Positions 1 to 6,155 of a stretch of DNA of 6,165 bases are shown piece by piece (the first letter of the stretch is position 1; the number at the start of each line of letters is the position of its first letter). The translations under genes and the position numbers were made by a program. The DNA is taken from NCBI GenBank assembly GCA_905236615.1, contig CAJORC010000073.1:1-6165 (forward strand), read 5' to 3'. The DNA comes from an uncultured Lachnospiraceae bacterium. Lineage in GTDB: Bacteria; Bacillota; Clostridia; Lachnospirales; Lachnospiraceae. The notes below the pieces were generated by a model. That model worked only from the letters and a program-made list of their open reading frames with translations. It had not been told where the DNA came from and searched no databases.

Positions 1-1
1 C

Positions 2-1057
2 CTGATCATAATAATTGTGATAGGACGCAGGCTTTTCGGTTCTGTTTCATCAAAGCTTTCAGACGGAAGTTCCGAGACTGCAACAGAGTCGGCTAAAATG
101 GTTACGATTTCTTCGATTGTTGGTAAAAACTTTGCGGAAGCACGAAATGAGCTTCAGGATCAGGGACTTATCGTACAGTCTACGACTGTAGCTTCAACGG
201 CTGAAGATAAGAATAAGGTAATCTCTGTTTCGGATGAGGATGGCAATGCCATTTCAGATGGAAGCAGCGTGGAATCGGGAAGTACAGTTGTGCTTTCAGT
301 AGGTTCGGGACAGTCTACAGAGGGTTCGGTGCCGGATGTGACTGGGCTTACCAGAGCTGAGGCTAAAGTAAAGATAGAAGATGCGGATTTCGTTTTTGCG
401 GCTGAAGAAGTTGAAAGCAGCGAAGTTACAAAAGGAAATGTTATCTCACAGGATCCGTCGGCAGGGACTATGGCATCTACAGGCTCAACAGTTACAGTAA
501 AGGTTTCTAAAGGCTCCGATAAGAATGATGATCAGGATGAAAAGGGAGATACAACAGTTACAAGAACTGTTCCGAATATCGTAGGAATGACGGAAACAGC
601 AGCAAAGACAGCACTTACGGCATCCGGTCTTTCTTTTGAAAGCATTACGGAGGCTCATTCGGATACTGTTACTGCAGGACTTGTAATTTCGCAGACACCA
701 ACAGCCGGAACAACAGCGGCGGATGGCAGCGGAGTTAATTTTGTTATCAGTCTCGGACCTGAAAGCAAAACCTACGGCGGAACTTTCTCTGTGGCAGCTC
801 CTCCGTCTTACATAGCAGGAACTACAGCAGAGCTTGTTGTTACTTCTGAAGGCGGTGCAGTGCTCGCAAGCACATCAGCTTCGGCATTTCCTGCAACAGT
901 TACCGTAACGGGAGCTCCGGTCACATCGGGAACACTTACCGTTACATATAAGAAACAGACACAGGTTGAGTACGAGGATGACGACGGAAAGATCGTGACA
1001 AAGACAGGTGAGGAAACAACGGCAGTATATCAGACTTTGACATTTACGCAGGAATGA
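2..1057 (+). CDS. pknB: PASTA-domain Ser/Thr protein kinase (PrkC/PknB/Stk type), C-terminal part only
   Basis: This is the 3' part of a gene that starts left of the window. 351 residues are visible, and the kinase domain is not among them. The first visible residues (LIIIIVI, nt 2-22) look like the end of a transmembrane helix, followed by GRR and a Ser/Thr-rich linker; a GTG at 17 lies inside this helix and is not a credible start. Three PASTA repeats follow at nt 98-304, 329-514 and 569-757. Repeats 2 and 3 carry the standard VP-x-(I/V)-x-G opening, the Q-x-P-x-A-G core and a V-x-x-G end. Repeat 1 is degenerate: it lacks the opening proline and the Q-x-P core. An Asp/Lys-rich linker separates repeats 2 and 3. 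A Thr/Ser-rich, probably beta-strand C-terminal region of about 100 residues (nt 758-1054) follows the last repeat. In this family the PASTA part is extracellular and binds muropeptide or lipid II, controlling the cytoplasmic kinase. The stop overlaps the rsgA start by 4 nt. The symbol is by family; prkC or stk1 would serve equally. Confidence 0.9.
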   Translation: MIIIIVIGRRLFGSVSSKLSDGSSETATESAKMVTISSIVGKNFAEARNELQDQGLIVQSTTVASTAEDKNKVISVSDEDGNAISDGSSVESGSTVVLSVGSGQSTEGSVPDVTGLTRAEAKVKIEDADFVFAAEEVESSEVTKGNVISQDPSAGTMASTGSTVTVKVSKGSDKNDDQDEKGDTTVTRTVPNIVGMTETAAKTALTASGLSFESITEAHSDTVTAGLVISQTPTAGTTAADGSGVNFVISLGPESKTYGGTFSVAAPPSYIAGTTAELVVTSEGGAVLASTSASAFPATVTVTGAPVTSGTLTVTYKKQTQVEYEDDDGKIVTKTGEETTAVYQTLTFTQE

Positions 1058-1935
1058 ACGGAATAATATTAAAAGGTATAGGCGGCTTCTACTATGTTAA
1101 AACGGATGAGGACGGAGCCGTCTATGAATGTCGGGCAAGAGGCATTTTCAGAAAACTTGATATGAAACCACTGGTGGGTGACAGGGTTCAGATTGAGGTA
1201 ACCCACGAGGATGACATGGAAGGTAACATTGTTGAGATATTTGAGAGAAAGAGTTCTCTCATACGTCCGGCGGTTGCAAATGTTGACAGGGCACTTGTTA
1301 TTTTTGCACTGAAGACACCTGATCCGGTGCTGACGCTGCTTGATACCTTCCTTATAACCATGCGCATGTCGTCGATTCCTACAACGCTGGTATTCAATAA
1401 GGCAGATCTTGTAGATGAAGATACGATAAATAAATTCAGCGAAATATATTCCTCCGCCGGAGTAGAACTTATTTTTACCAGTACTAAAACCGGCAGGGGA
1501 ATTGATTGTGTAAAGAGAGTGCTTACAAATGCCGTGACGACGGTTGCCGGACCTTCGGGTGCCGGAAAGTCGACACTTATCAATACCATTGCAGGGCATG
1601 AGGTTATGGAGACCGGAAAAGTAAGCAAAAAGATAGGCCGTGGAAAGCAGACCACGAGGCATACCGAGCTTCTGGAAATCGGAGAGAATTCATACATTAT
1701 GGATACACCGGGCTTTTCTACGCTGACACTGCCCGAAATGGAAAAAGAAGATTTGGCACTGTATTATCCTGAATTTGATTATGACAGGGACAGCTGCTAT
1801 TTTTCAAGATGTGTTCATATACATGAGCCCGGCTGCAAGGTTCGGGAGTCTGTGGAAGCAGGTAATATTAACAAGGTAAGGTACGGCTCATATTTGAGTC
1901 TGTATGAGGAACTTGCCGGAAGAAGGAGATATTAA
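1054..1935 (+). CDS. rsgA: Ribosome small-subunit-dependent GTPase A (30S maturation factor)
   Basis: A 293-residue, complete, circularly permuted GTPase of the RsgA/YjeQ/CpgA family, which binds late-assembling 30S subunits and releases after GTP hydrolysis. The domain order is diagnostic. An N-terminal OB-fold spans roughly residues 1-65. The G motifs then appear in permuted order: G4 NKAD at 115-118, G5-like STKTG at 143-147, the P-loop GPSGAGKS at 166-173, the G2 region [12 protein letters not shown] at 195-206, and G3 DTPG at 217-220. The C-terminal zinc-binding motif C-x4-C-x-H-x5-C is C248, C253, H255 and C261. Length is typical of the family. The ATG at 1054 lies in an ATGA overlap with the kinase stop, so translational coupling is likely; there is no strong separate Shine-Dalgarno. 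In Bacillus subtilis the orthologue CpgA follows prkC and is a PrkC substrate, so the pairing is expected. Regulation is presumably as part of the upstream kinase operon. Confidence 0.96.
   Translation: MNGIILKGIGGFYYVKTDEDGAVYECRARGIFRKLDMKPLVGDRVQIEVTHEDDMEGNIVEIFERKSSLIRPAVANVDRALVIFALKTPDPVLTLLDTFLITMRMSSIPTTLVFNKADLVDEDTINKFSEIYSSAGVELIFTSTKTGRGIDCVKRVLTNAVTTVAGPSGAGKSTLINTIAGHEVMETGKVSKKIGRGKQTTRHTELLEIGENSYIMDTPGFSTLTLPEMEKEDLALYYPEFDYDRDSCYFSRCVHIHEPGCKVRESVEAGNINKVRYGSYLSLYEELAGRRRY
1921..1929 (+). promoter_or_regulatory. Ribosome binding site that decides the flavoprotein start
   Basis: AGAAGGAGA lies inside the last codons of rsgA, with the AAGGAGA core at 1923-1929, about 13 nt before the ATG at 1943. 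The spacing is somewhat long, but there is no comparable site before the in-frame ATG at 1904. The ATG at 1943 also puts the FAD-binding Rossmann strand ([13 protein letters not shown]) at the very N-terminus, as usual for the family. Confidence 0.7.
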
Positions 1936-1942
1936 AAAGGCT

Positions 1943-3508
1943 ATGAAAAAGGCTTTAATCATCGGAGCAGGTCCTGCAGGACTTACAGCTGCTTATGAGC
2001 TGTTAAAGCGTGGAAATGGCGAATATGAGGTTACAGTTTTTGAAGAAGACAACCGTATGGGAGGCATTTCCAAGACTGTAAATTATAAGGGAAACCGCAT
2101 GGATATGGGCGGACACCGTTTCTTTTCAAAGGTGAAGAGAGTTAATGACTGGTGGGAAGAAATGCTTCCAATGCAGGGACGTCCCGCTTATGATGACATT
2201 ATTCTCGGAACAAAGAAGACAATGAAGAAGGGCGGTCCAGATCCGGAAAAAACCGACAGGGTCATGCTTACACGAAACAGGGTTTCAAGAATTTATTTTA
2301 ATTCGAAATTTTACGATTATCCCATAAGCCTGAAGCCTGAAACATTTACCAATATGGGACTTGTGACGACTATAGAAGTCGGCTTTTCATATCTGGCATC
2401 TATGCTTCACAAAAGACCTGAGAATTCACTTGAGGATTTTTACATTAACAGGTTTGGTAAGAAACTCTATTCCATGTTCTTTGAGCATTATACGGAAAAT
2501 CTCTGGGGCCGTCATCCGAGAGATATCGACCCGTCATGGGGAGCACAGAGAGTTAAGGGACTTTCTATCGTTGCGATAATTGCCGATGTTTTTTCAAAGA
2601 TGCTTCCGAACAATAAAAACAGGCATGTCGAGACTTCGCTCATTGAGTCTTTTGCCTATCCGAAGCTCGGTCCCGGCCAGCTTTGGGATGTAACGGCTGA
2701 AGAGATAGAAAAGATGGGCGGAAAGATAATAAAAAATGCCCGTGTAACCGGTGTAATTACGAATCCGGAAGAGCATAAGGCAACCGGGTTAAAGTATCTT
2801 CAGAATGGTGAAGAAAAGTCGGCTGATGCGGACATTGTTATTTCTTCAATGCCTATTAAAGAACTGGTCGGCGGAATGAATGATGTTCCGAGGGCAGTTG
2901 CTGAGGTGGCTGCAGGACTTCCTTACCGTGATTATATGACACTTGGTGTGCTGGTACACAAGCTGAATCTTAAGAACCAGACAAAGATCCGAACAGTAGC
3001 AAATATCGTCCCTGATAACTGGGTTTACGTTCATGAGCGTTCTGTAAAACTGGGACGTTTCCAGATTTATAATAACTGGTCACCTTATCTTGTTAAGGAT
3101 CTGAAAGACACAGTCTGGATCGGACTTGAGTATTTTGCAAATGAGGGTGATAAGCTCTGGGGACTTACCGATGACCAGTTCAGACGTTTTGCCATAAGCG
3201 AGATCGTGAAGATGAAGCTTATTGACAAGGCCGAGGACGTAATTGACAGCCATGTTGAGAGGGTAAAGAAAGCATATCCGGCATACTTTGATACTTATGA
3301 CAGTATTGATGAAGTAATTAATTATATTAATGAGTTTGATAACTTATATTGTGTTGGCAGAAACGGTCAGCACAGGTATAATAATATTGACCATTCGATG
3401 ATGACATCTTTCCTTACGGTAGATAATATTCTTTCAGGCAGGAAGGACAAGTCGAATATATGGAACGTGAATACCGAAAAGGAATATCACGAATCCGGCA
3501 ACAATTGA
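1943..3508 (+). CDS. FAD-dependent oxidoreductase, UDP-galactopyranose mutase / amine-oxidase-like superfamily
   Basis: A 521-residue flavoprotein of the HemY/amine oxidase/UGM-like fold (COG1232 type). Residues 4-16 form the dinucleotide-binding beta-alpha-beta with GxGxxG at 8-13 (GAGPAG), and E34/E35 ends the second strand where FAD ribose is bound. The R-x-G-G motif is at 38-41 and MGGHRFFS at 55-62, which resembles the GGH-x-x-FS segment of eukaryotic UDP-galactopyranose mutases. [19 protein letters not shown] block is at 186-203. The C-terminal FAD-closing segment is [15 protein letters not shown] at 471-485, close in shape to the UGM GR...Y..D motif. No signal peptide or membrane helix is evident. 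The start is set at 1943, not 1904, because of the ribosome binding site and the Rossmann N-terminus. It begins 7 nt after rsgA, so it is probably cotranscribed. Relatives occur near sugar-nucleotide and polysaccharide genes, so a role in modifying an envelope sugar or isoprenoid is possible, but substrate and reaction cannot be read from the sequence. PPOX or a true UGM are less likely alternatives. Confidence 0.85.
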   Translation: MKKALIIGAGPAGLTAAYELLKRGNGEYEVTVFEEDNRMGGISKTVNYKGNRMDMGGHRFFSKVKRVNDWWEEMLPMQGRPAYDDIILGTKKTMKKGGPDPEKTDRVMLTRNRVSRIYFNSKFYDYPISLKPETFTNMGLVTTIEVGFSYLASMLHKRPENSLEDFYINRFGKKLYSMFFEHYTENLWGRHPRDIDPSWGAQRVKGLSIVAIIADVFSKMLPNNKNRHVETSLIESFAYPKLGPGQLWDVTAEEIEKMGGKIIKNARVTGVITNPEEHKATGLKYLQNGEEKSADADIVISSMPIKELVGGMNDVPRAVAEVAAGLPYRDYMTLGVLVHKLNLKNQTKIRTVANIVPDNWVYVHERSVKLGRFQIYNNWSPYLVKDLKDTVWIGLEYFANEGDKLWGLTDDQFRRFAISEIVKMKLIDKAEDVIDSHVERVKKAYPAYFDTYDSIDEVINYINEFDNLYCVGRNGQHRYNNIDHSMMTSFLTVDNILSGRKDKSNIWNVNTEKEYHESGNN

Positions 3509-3525
3509 TTTTAACATAGATTTTC

Positions 3526-3531
3526 AGGAGG
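3526..3531 (+). promoter_or_regulatory. Ribosome binding site of gpmI
   Basis: A consensus AGGAGG lies 7 nt before the ATG at 3539, within the 30-nt gap after the flavoprotein gene. No convincing -35/-10 pair or terminator is visible in this gap. Confidence 0.9.
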
Positions 3532-3538
3532 ATTTACA

Positions 3539-5083
3539 ATGGCAAAGAAACCGGCAGTTTTATTGATCATGGACGGTCTGGGACTCAACGAGAGGCATGA
3601 ACACAATGCTGTATATGGTGCAAAGACACCTGTACTTGACGGACTTATGAAGGATTATCCTTTTGTTAAGGGTTACGCAAGCGGTATGGCAGTAGGACTT
3701 CCCGACGGACAGATGGGAAACTCCGAAGTTGGACACATGAATATGGGTGCAGGACGTATAATATATCAGGAGCTCACCCGTATATCAAAAGAAATCGAAG
3801 ATGGCGATTTCTTCAAGAATGAGGCACTTCTTGATGCTGTAAACAACGTAAAGAAGAATGACAGCTCACTTCACCTTTACGGACTTGTTTCTGACGGTGG
3901 TGTTCACAGCCACAATACACATATATACGGACTTCTTGAGCTTGCAAAGAGAGAGGGACTTTCAAAAGTTTACGTTCACTGCTTCCTTGACGGACGTGAT
4001 ACTCCTCCGGAATCAGGAAAAGATTTCGTTGCAGAGCTTGAAGCAAAGATGAAGGAAATCGGTGTTGGTGAAGTTGCAAGCGTATCCGGACGTTACTATG
4101 TAATGGACCGTGATAACAACTATGACCGTGTTGAGAAGGCTTACAGATGCCTTACTGAAGGTGTCGGCGATGAGGCTGATTCTGCAACTGAGGGAATTCA
4201 GGCTTCTTATGATGCAGGTGTATCTGATGAGTTCGTTGTTCCTTTCGCTGTAAAGAAGAATGGCCAGCCTGTAGCTACAATCAAGTCAGGCGACAGCGTT
4301 ATCTTCTTTAACTTCCGTCCTGACAGAGCACGTGAGATCACACACTGCTTCTGTGATGATGAGTTCGATAAGTTTGACAGACCTGAGAGAGTTGCAACAA
4401 AGTATGTATGCTTCACAGATTATGATCCGCTTATCCCTAACAAGGAAGTTGCATTCAAGAAGGTTGAGATAAAGAATACTTTTGGTGAGTGGCTTGCAGC
4501 AAGAGGAATGAAGCAGGCAAGAATTGCTGAGACAGAGAAATACGCTCATGTTACATTCTTCTTCAACGGTGGTGTTGAGAAGCCGAACGAAGGTGAGGAC
4601 AGAGTACTTGTAAACTCACCCAAGGATGTTCCGACATATGATCTTAAGCCTCAGATGAGCGCTCCCGAAGTATGTGAGAAGCTTTGCGCAGCTATCCGTT
4701 CAGGTGAGTATGATGTGATCATCATCAACTTTGCAAATCCTGATATGGTAGGTCATACAGGTGTGGAAGAAGCTGCCATCAAGGCTGTTGAAACCGTTGA
4801 TGAGTGTGTAGGCAAGGCTGTTGAGGCACTTAAGGAAATGGACGGCGTAATGTTTATCTGTGCTGATCACGGAAATTCAGAGCAGATGGTTGATTATGAG
4901 ACAGGAGAACCATGGACAGCTCATACCACAAATCCTGTTCCGTTCATTCTTGTAAACTATGATCCTGCATATGGATTAAAGGAAGGCGGAAGACTCTGCG
5001 ATATCGTTCCTACTCTTATTGAATGTATGGGACTGGAGAAGCCTGCAGATATGACAGGAGAGTCACTCCTTATCAAGAAATAA
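3539..5083 (+). CDS. gpmI: 2,3-bisphosphoglycerate-independent phosphoglycerate mutase
   Basis: A complete 514-residue cofactor-independent phosphoglycerate mutase, of normal family length. It interconverts 3- and 2-phosphoglycerate in cytosolic glycolysis and gluconeogenesis using two Mn-type metal ions and a phosphoserine intermediate. The alkaline-phosphatase-superfamily metal and catalytic residues are all present: D12 (MDGLG), S62 as the phosphorylated serine (GNSEVGH), D402 and H406 (NPDMVGHTG), D443 and H444 (ADHGN), and H462 (AHTTNPVP). Substrate residues of the inserted transferase domain are also visible: H123 (GVHSH), R153/D154 (DGRDTPP), R185 and R191 (SGRYYVMDRD), R260/R263 (FRPDRAREI) and K334 (ETEKYAH). 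Arginine is often CGT here, while rsgA mostly uses AGA/AGG, consistent with high expression. The gene follows the flavoprotein after 30 nt with a consensus ribosome binding site, ends in tandem TAA TAA, and is followed by a terminator. Its position downstream of kinase-rsgA is unusual; glycolytic mutases are more often near gapA-pgk-tpi-eno. Confidence 0.98.
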   Translation: MAKKPAVLLIMDGLGLNERHEHNAVYGAKTPVLDGLMKDYPFVKGYASGMAVGLPDGQMGNSEVGHMNMGAGRIIYQELTRISKEIEDGDFFKNEALLDAVNNVKKNDSSLHLYGLVSDGGVHSHNTHIYGLLELAKREGLSKVYVHCFLDGRDTPPESGKDFVAELEAKMKEIGVGEVASVSGRYYVMDRDNNYDRVEKAYRCLTEGVGDEADSATEGIQASYDAGVSDEFVVPFAVKKNGQPVATIKSGDSVIFFNFRPDRAREITHCFCDDEFDKFDRPERVATKYVCFTDYDPLIPNKEVAFKKVEIKNTFGEWLAARGMKQARIAETEKYAHVTFFFNGGVEKPNEGEDRVLVNSPKDVPTYDLKPQMSAPEVCEKLCAAIRSGEYDVIIINFANPDMVGHTGVEEAAIKAVETVDECVGKAVEALKEMDGVMFICADHGNSEQMVDYETGEPWTAHTTNPVPFILVNYDPAYGLKEGGRLCDIVPTLIECMGLEKPADMTGESLLIKK

Positions 5084-5105
5084 TAAATAGAATAAAGAGA
5101 AAAAG

Positions 5106-5134
5106 ATGCCGGCGTCAAAATCTGACGCCGGCAT
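5106..5134. terminator. Bidirectional intrinsic terminator between gpmI and deoD
   Basis: A perfect 12-bp GC-rich inverted repeat (ATGCCGGCGTCA / TGACGCCGGCAT, arms 5106-5117 and 5123-5134) surrounds a 5-nt loop. On the plus strand the stem ends in TTTTC. On the minus strand it is followed by CTTTTTCTCTTT, the longer and stronger T-tract. The gpmI stop (5083) is 22 nt to the left and the deoD stop (5142) 7 nt to the right, so one hairpin can end both convergent transcripts. The minus-strand direction looks more efficient. Confidence 0.92.
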
Positions 5135-5141
5135 TTTCAGG

Positions 5142-5846
5142 TCATTTAACGGATTCAAGTGCCAGTTCGATCATATTATTGAAACCGGTCTGGCGTTCAG
5201 CGGAATCAAGCTCGATTCCGGTATAGATTTCATCTGATATGGTAAGGATTCCAAGGGCTTTCTTTCCGAGACGTGCAGCATTCATGTAGAGAGCGGCGCA
5301 CTCCATTTCTATGCAGAGACAGCCCATTTTTCTCCAGTTGTCGTTGGCGTTTTTATTGTCACCGTAAAATACATCAGAGGAAACGACATTTCCAACGACT
5401 ATTTTTTTACCGAGACGTTCAGCTGTGTCAACGGCATTTCGAAGGAGGGAATAGTCTGCGATAGGAGCAAAATTTCCGGCAAGTCCGTACTGTTCCTGCC
5501 AGCGAGAATCTGTTGATGCACCCATTGCAATAACGATGTCGCGTACGTGGCAGTTTTCGCTTATTGAGCCTGCCGAGCCGATACGGATGATATTCTCAAC
5601 ATCGTAGAAGCTGTAAAGCTCGTAGGTGTATATACCGACAGATGGCATTCCCATTCCATGAGCCATTACGGAGATATCTTTCCCCTTATACTTTCCGGTA
5701 TAACCGTAAACATTTCTGACAGAAGTAACCTGCTTTGCATCGGTCAGGAAATTTTCGGCAATGTACTGGGCACGGAGAGGATCACCCGGCATCAGGACTG
5801 TTTTAGCAAAATCACCTTTTTCTGCACTGTTGTGTGGTGTAGCCAT
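5142..5846 (-). CDS. deoD: Purine-nucleoside phosphorylase, hexameric DeoD type
   Basis: A complete 234-residue DeoD-type (high-molecular-mass, hexameric) purine-nucleoside phosphorylase, which splits purine (deoxy)ribonucleosides with phosphate into base and (deoxy)ribose-1-phosphate in cytosolic nucleoside salvage. Length matches the family (about 235-239). Landmarks correspond to Escherichia coli DeoD with an offset of +1: H5 from the neighbouring subunit; phosphate-site G21, R25 (MPGDPLRA) and R44; R88 with S91 (RIGSAGS); the ribose-site E-M-E at 180-182; the catalytic D205 (TISDE); and R218, which assists it. The ATG complementary to 5844-5846 is chosen because a consensus AAGGAGG precedes it by 10 nt and the product begins with the typical MATPHNSAEKGDFA. 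An in-frame ATG at 5888 would add 14 atypical residues and swallow the ribosome binding site. It is transcribed alone in this window, convergent to gpmI, with its own promoter and a palindromic leader. Confidence 0.97.
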   Translation of the reverse strand: MATPHNSAEKGDFAKTVLMPGDPLRAQYIAENFLTDAKQVTSVRNVYGYTGKYKGKDISVMAHGMGMPSVGIYTYELYSFYDVENIIRIGSAGSISENCHVRDIVIAMGASTDSRWQEQYGLAGNFAPIADYSLLRNAVDTAERLGKKIVVGNVVSSDVFYGDNKNANDNWRKMGCLCIEMECAALYMNAARLGKKALGILTISDEIYTGIELDSAERQTGFNNMIELALESVK

Positions 5847-5856
5847 AAAGAAATAA

Positions 5857-5863
5857 CCTCCTT
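5857..5863 (-). promoter_or_regulatory. Ribosome binding site of deoD
   Basis: AAGGAGG on the minus strand, 10 nt upstream of the ATG at 5846. It fixes the start and rules out the upstream ATG at 5888. Confidence 0.9.
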
Positions 5864-5882
5864 GTATTAAAATAATGATTCG

Positions 5883-5920
5883 ATGCATAAAGGTATATGA
5901 TGATCATATGCTTTCTGCAT
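5883..5920. repeat. Imperfect palindrome in the deoD 5' leader (candidate operator or RNA hairpin)
   Basis: The core is ATATGAT-G-ATCATAT (5895-5901 / 5903-5909), a perfect 7-bp dyad around one base. The symmetry continues outward with AAAG/CTTT (5889-5892 / 5911-5914) and ATGCA/TGCAT (5883-5887 / 5916-5920), broken only by an uneven GT versus G and one T-C mismatch. That gives 16 paired positions across 38 bp. It lies between the predicted deoD start of transcription (near 5935) and the ribosome binding site. It could be a DNA operator for a dimeric regulator or a structured leader RNA; no T-tract follows it, so it is not a simple terminator. Confidence 0.6.
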
Positions 5921-5941
5921 AGTACCCCGCTGATATTTAAT

Positions 5942-5950
5942 ATTATAGCA
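5942..5950 (-). promoter_or_regulatory. Extended -10 promoter of deoD
   Basis: On the minus strand this reads TGCTATAAT: a perfect TATAAT at 5947-5942 preceded by an extended-10 TG. The position 17 bp further upstream (5965-5970) reads TATCAA, a poor -35, so the promoter probably relies on the extended -10. Transcription would start near 5935, leaving a leader of nearly 90 nt that contains the palindrome at 5883-5920. Confidence 0.7.
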
Positions 5951-5984
5951 TTTTGAATAAACAATTGATATTTATTATTGATCT

Positions 5985-6042
5985 TTTTAATGAAAAAAAT
6001 TCTGAAAAACTGTTGACAATATACAGAGTAAAGTGGTAAACT
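5985..6042 (+). promoter_or_regulatory. tRNA promoter with upstream A-tracts (UP-like element)
   Basis: A perfect TTGACA is at 6013-6018. The best -10 in range is TAAACT at 6037-6042, spacer 18, preceded by TG one base away (TGG at 6034-6036), giving an extended -10. A better-looking TACAAT at 6042-6047 is 23 bp from the -35, too far. A-tracts at 5993-5999 and 6005-6009, about one helical turn apart, sit where an UP element contacts the RNA polymerase alpha subunits, typical of strong stable-RNA promoters. Start would be near 6049, with a leader of about 33 nt before the tRNA. Confidence 0.75.
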
Positions 6043-6081
6043 ACAATAGTTGTGTGGCTCTGAAAGAGTTGCAGTGAATAA

Positions 6082-6155
6082 GGAGCTTTAGCTCAGTTGG
6101 TTAGAGCAACCGGCTCATAACCGGTCGGTCCTGGGTTCGAGTCCCCGAAGCTCCA
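6082..6155 (+). tRNA. tRNA with anticodon CAT (elongator Met, or Ile2 read as lysidine-AU)
   Basis: A 74-nt cloverleaf can be folded by eye. The acceptor stem is GGAGCTT/AAGCTCC (7 bp, 6082-6088 with 6148-6154) and the discriminator is A6155. The D stem is GCTC/GAGC, the anticodon stem ACCGG/CCGGT, the anticodon loop CTCATAA with CAT at 6116-6118, the variable loop CGGTC, and the T loop TTCGAGT. It is not an initiator: the 1-72 pair is G-C, and the three G-C pairs of initiator anticodon stems are absent. CCA is not encoded (CTA follows A6155). The anticodon-side sequence, the C29-G41 and U12-A23 pairs, A37 and A38 resemble tRNA-Ile2, whose C34 is converted to lysidine by TilS. The 4-69 pair is G-C, not the C-G of well-studied Ile2 tRNAs. 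Met elongator is the default reading. The T stem CTGGG/CCCCG has one U-C mismatch at 50-64. Confidence 0.93.

Noticed and set aside
17..19. GTG as a start codon of the PASTA protein
   Set aside because: The frame is open to the window edge and codes for the end of a transmembrane helix; the codon is internal to a truncated gene.
1069..1697. Two long overlapping antisense open frames opposite rsgA (197 and 169 codons)
   Set aside because: They lie wholly within a fully motif-supported rsgA, show no family features and have low-complexity translations; frame shadows of a conserved gene.
1904..1942. Upstream ATG giving the flavoprotein 13 extra residues
   Set aside because: No ribosome binding site precedes it, and the FAD-binding strand belongs at the N-terminus; the ATG at 1943 follows AGAAGGAGA.
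5023..5226. 67-codon plus-strand frame across the end of gpmI
   Set aside because: It starts inside gpmI out of frame, runs through the terminator stem and has no ribosome binding site.
5847..5888. Upstream ATG extending DeoD by 14 residues
   Set aside because: It would put the consensus AAGGAGG inside the coding region and add residues not seen in DeoD proteins.
6039..6051. Small inverted repeat AACTA-CAA-TAGTT at the tRNA promoter
   Set aside because: Only 5 bp in AT-rich DNA, overlapping the -10 and start site; likely chance.
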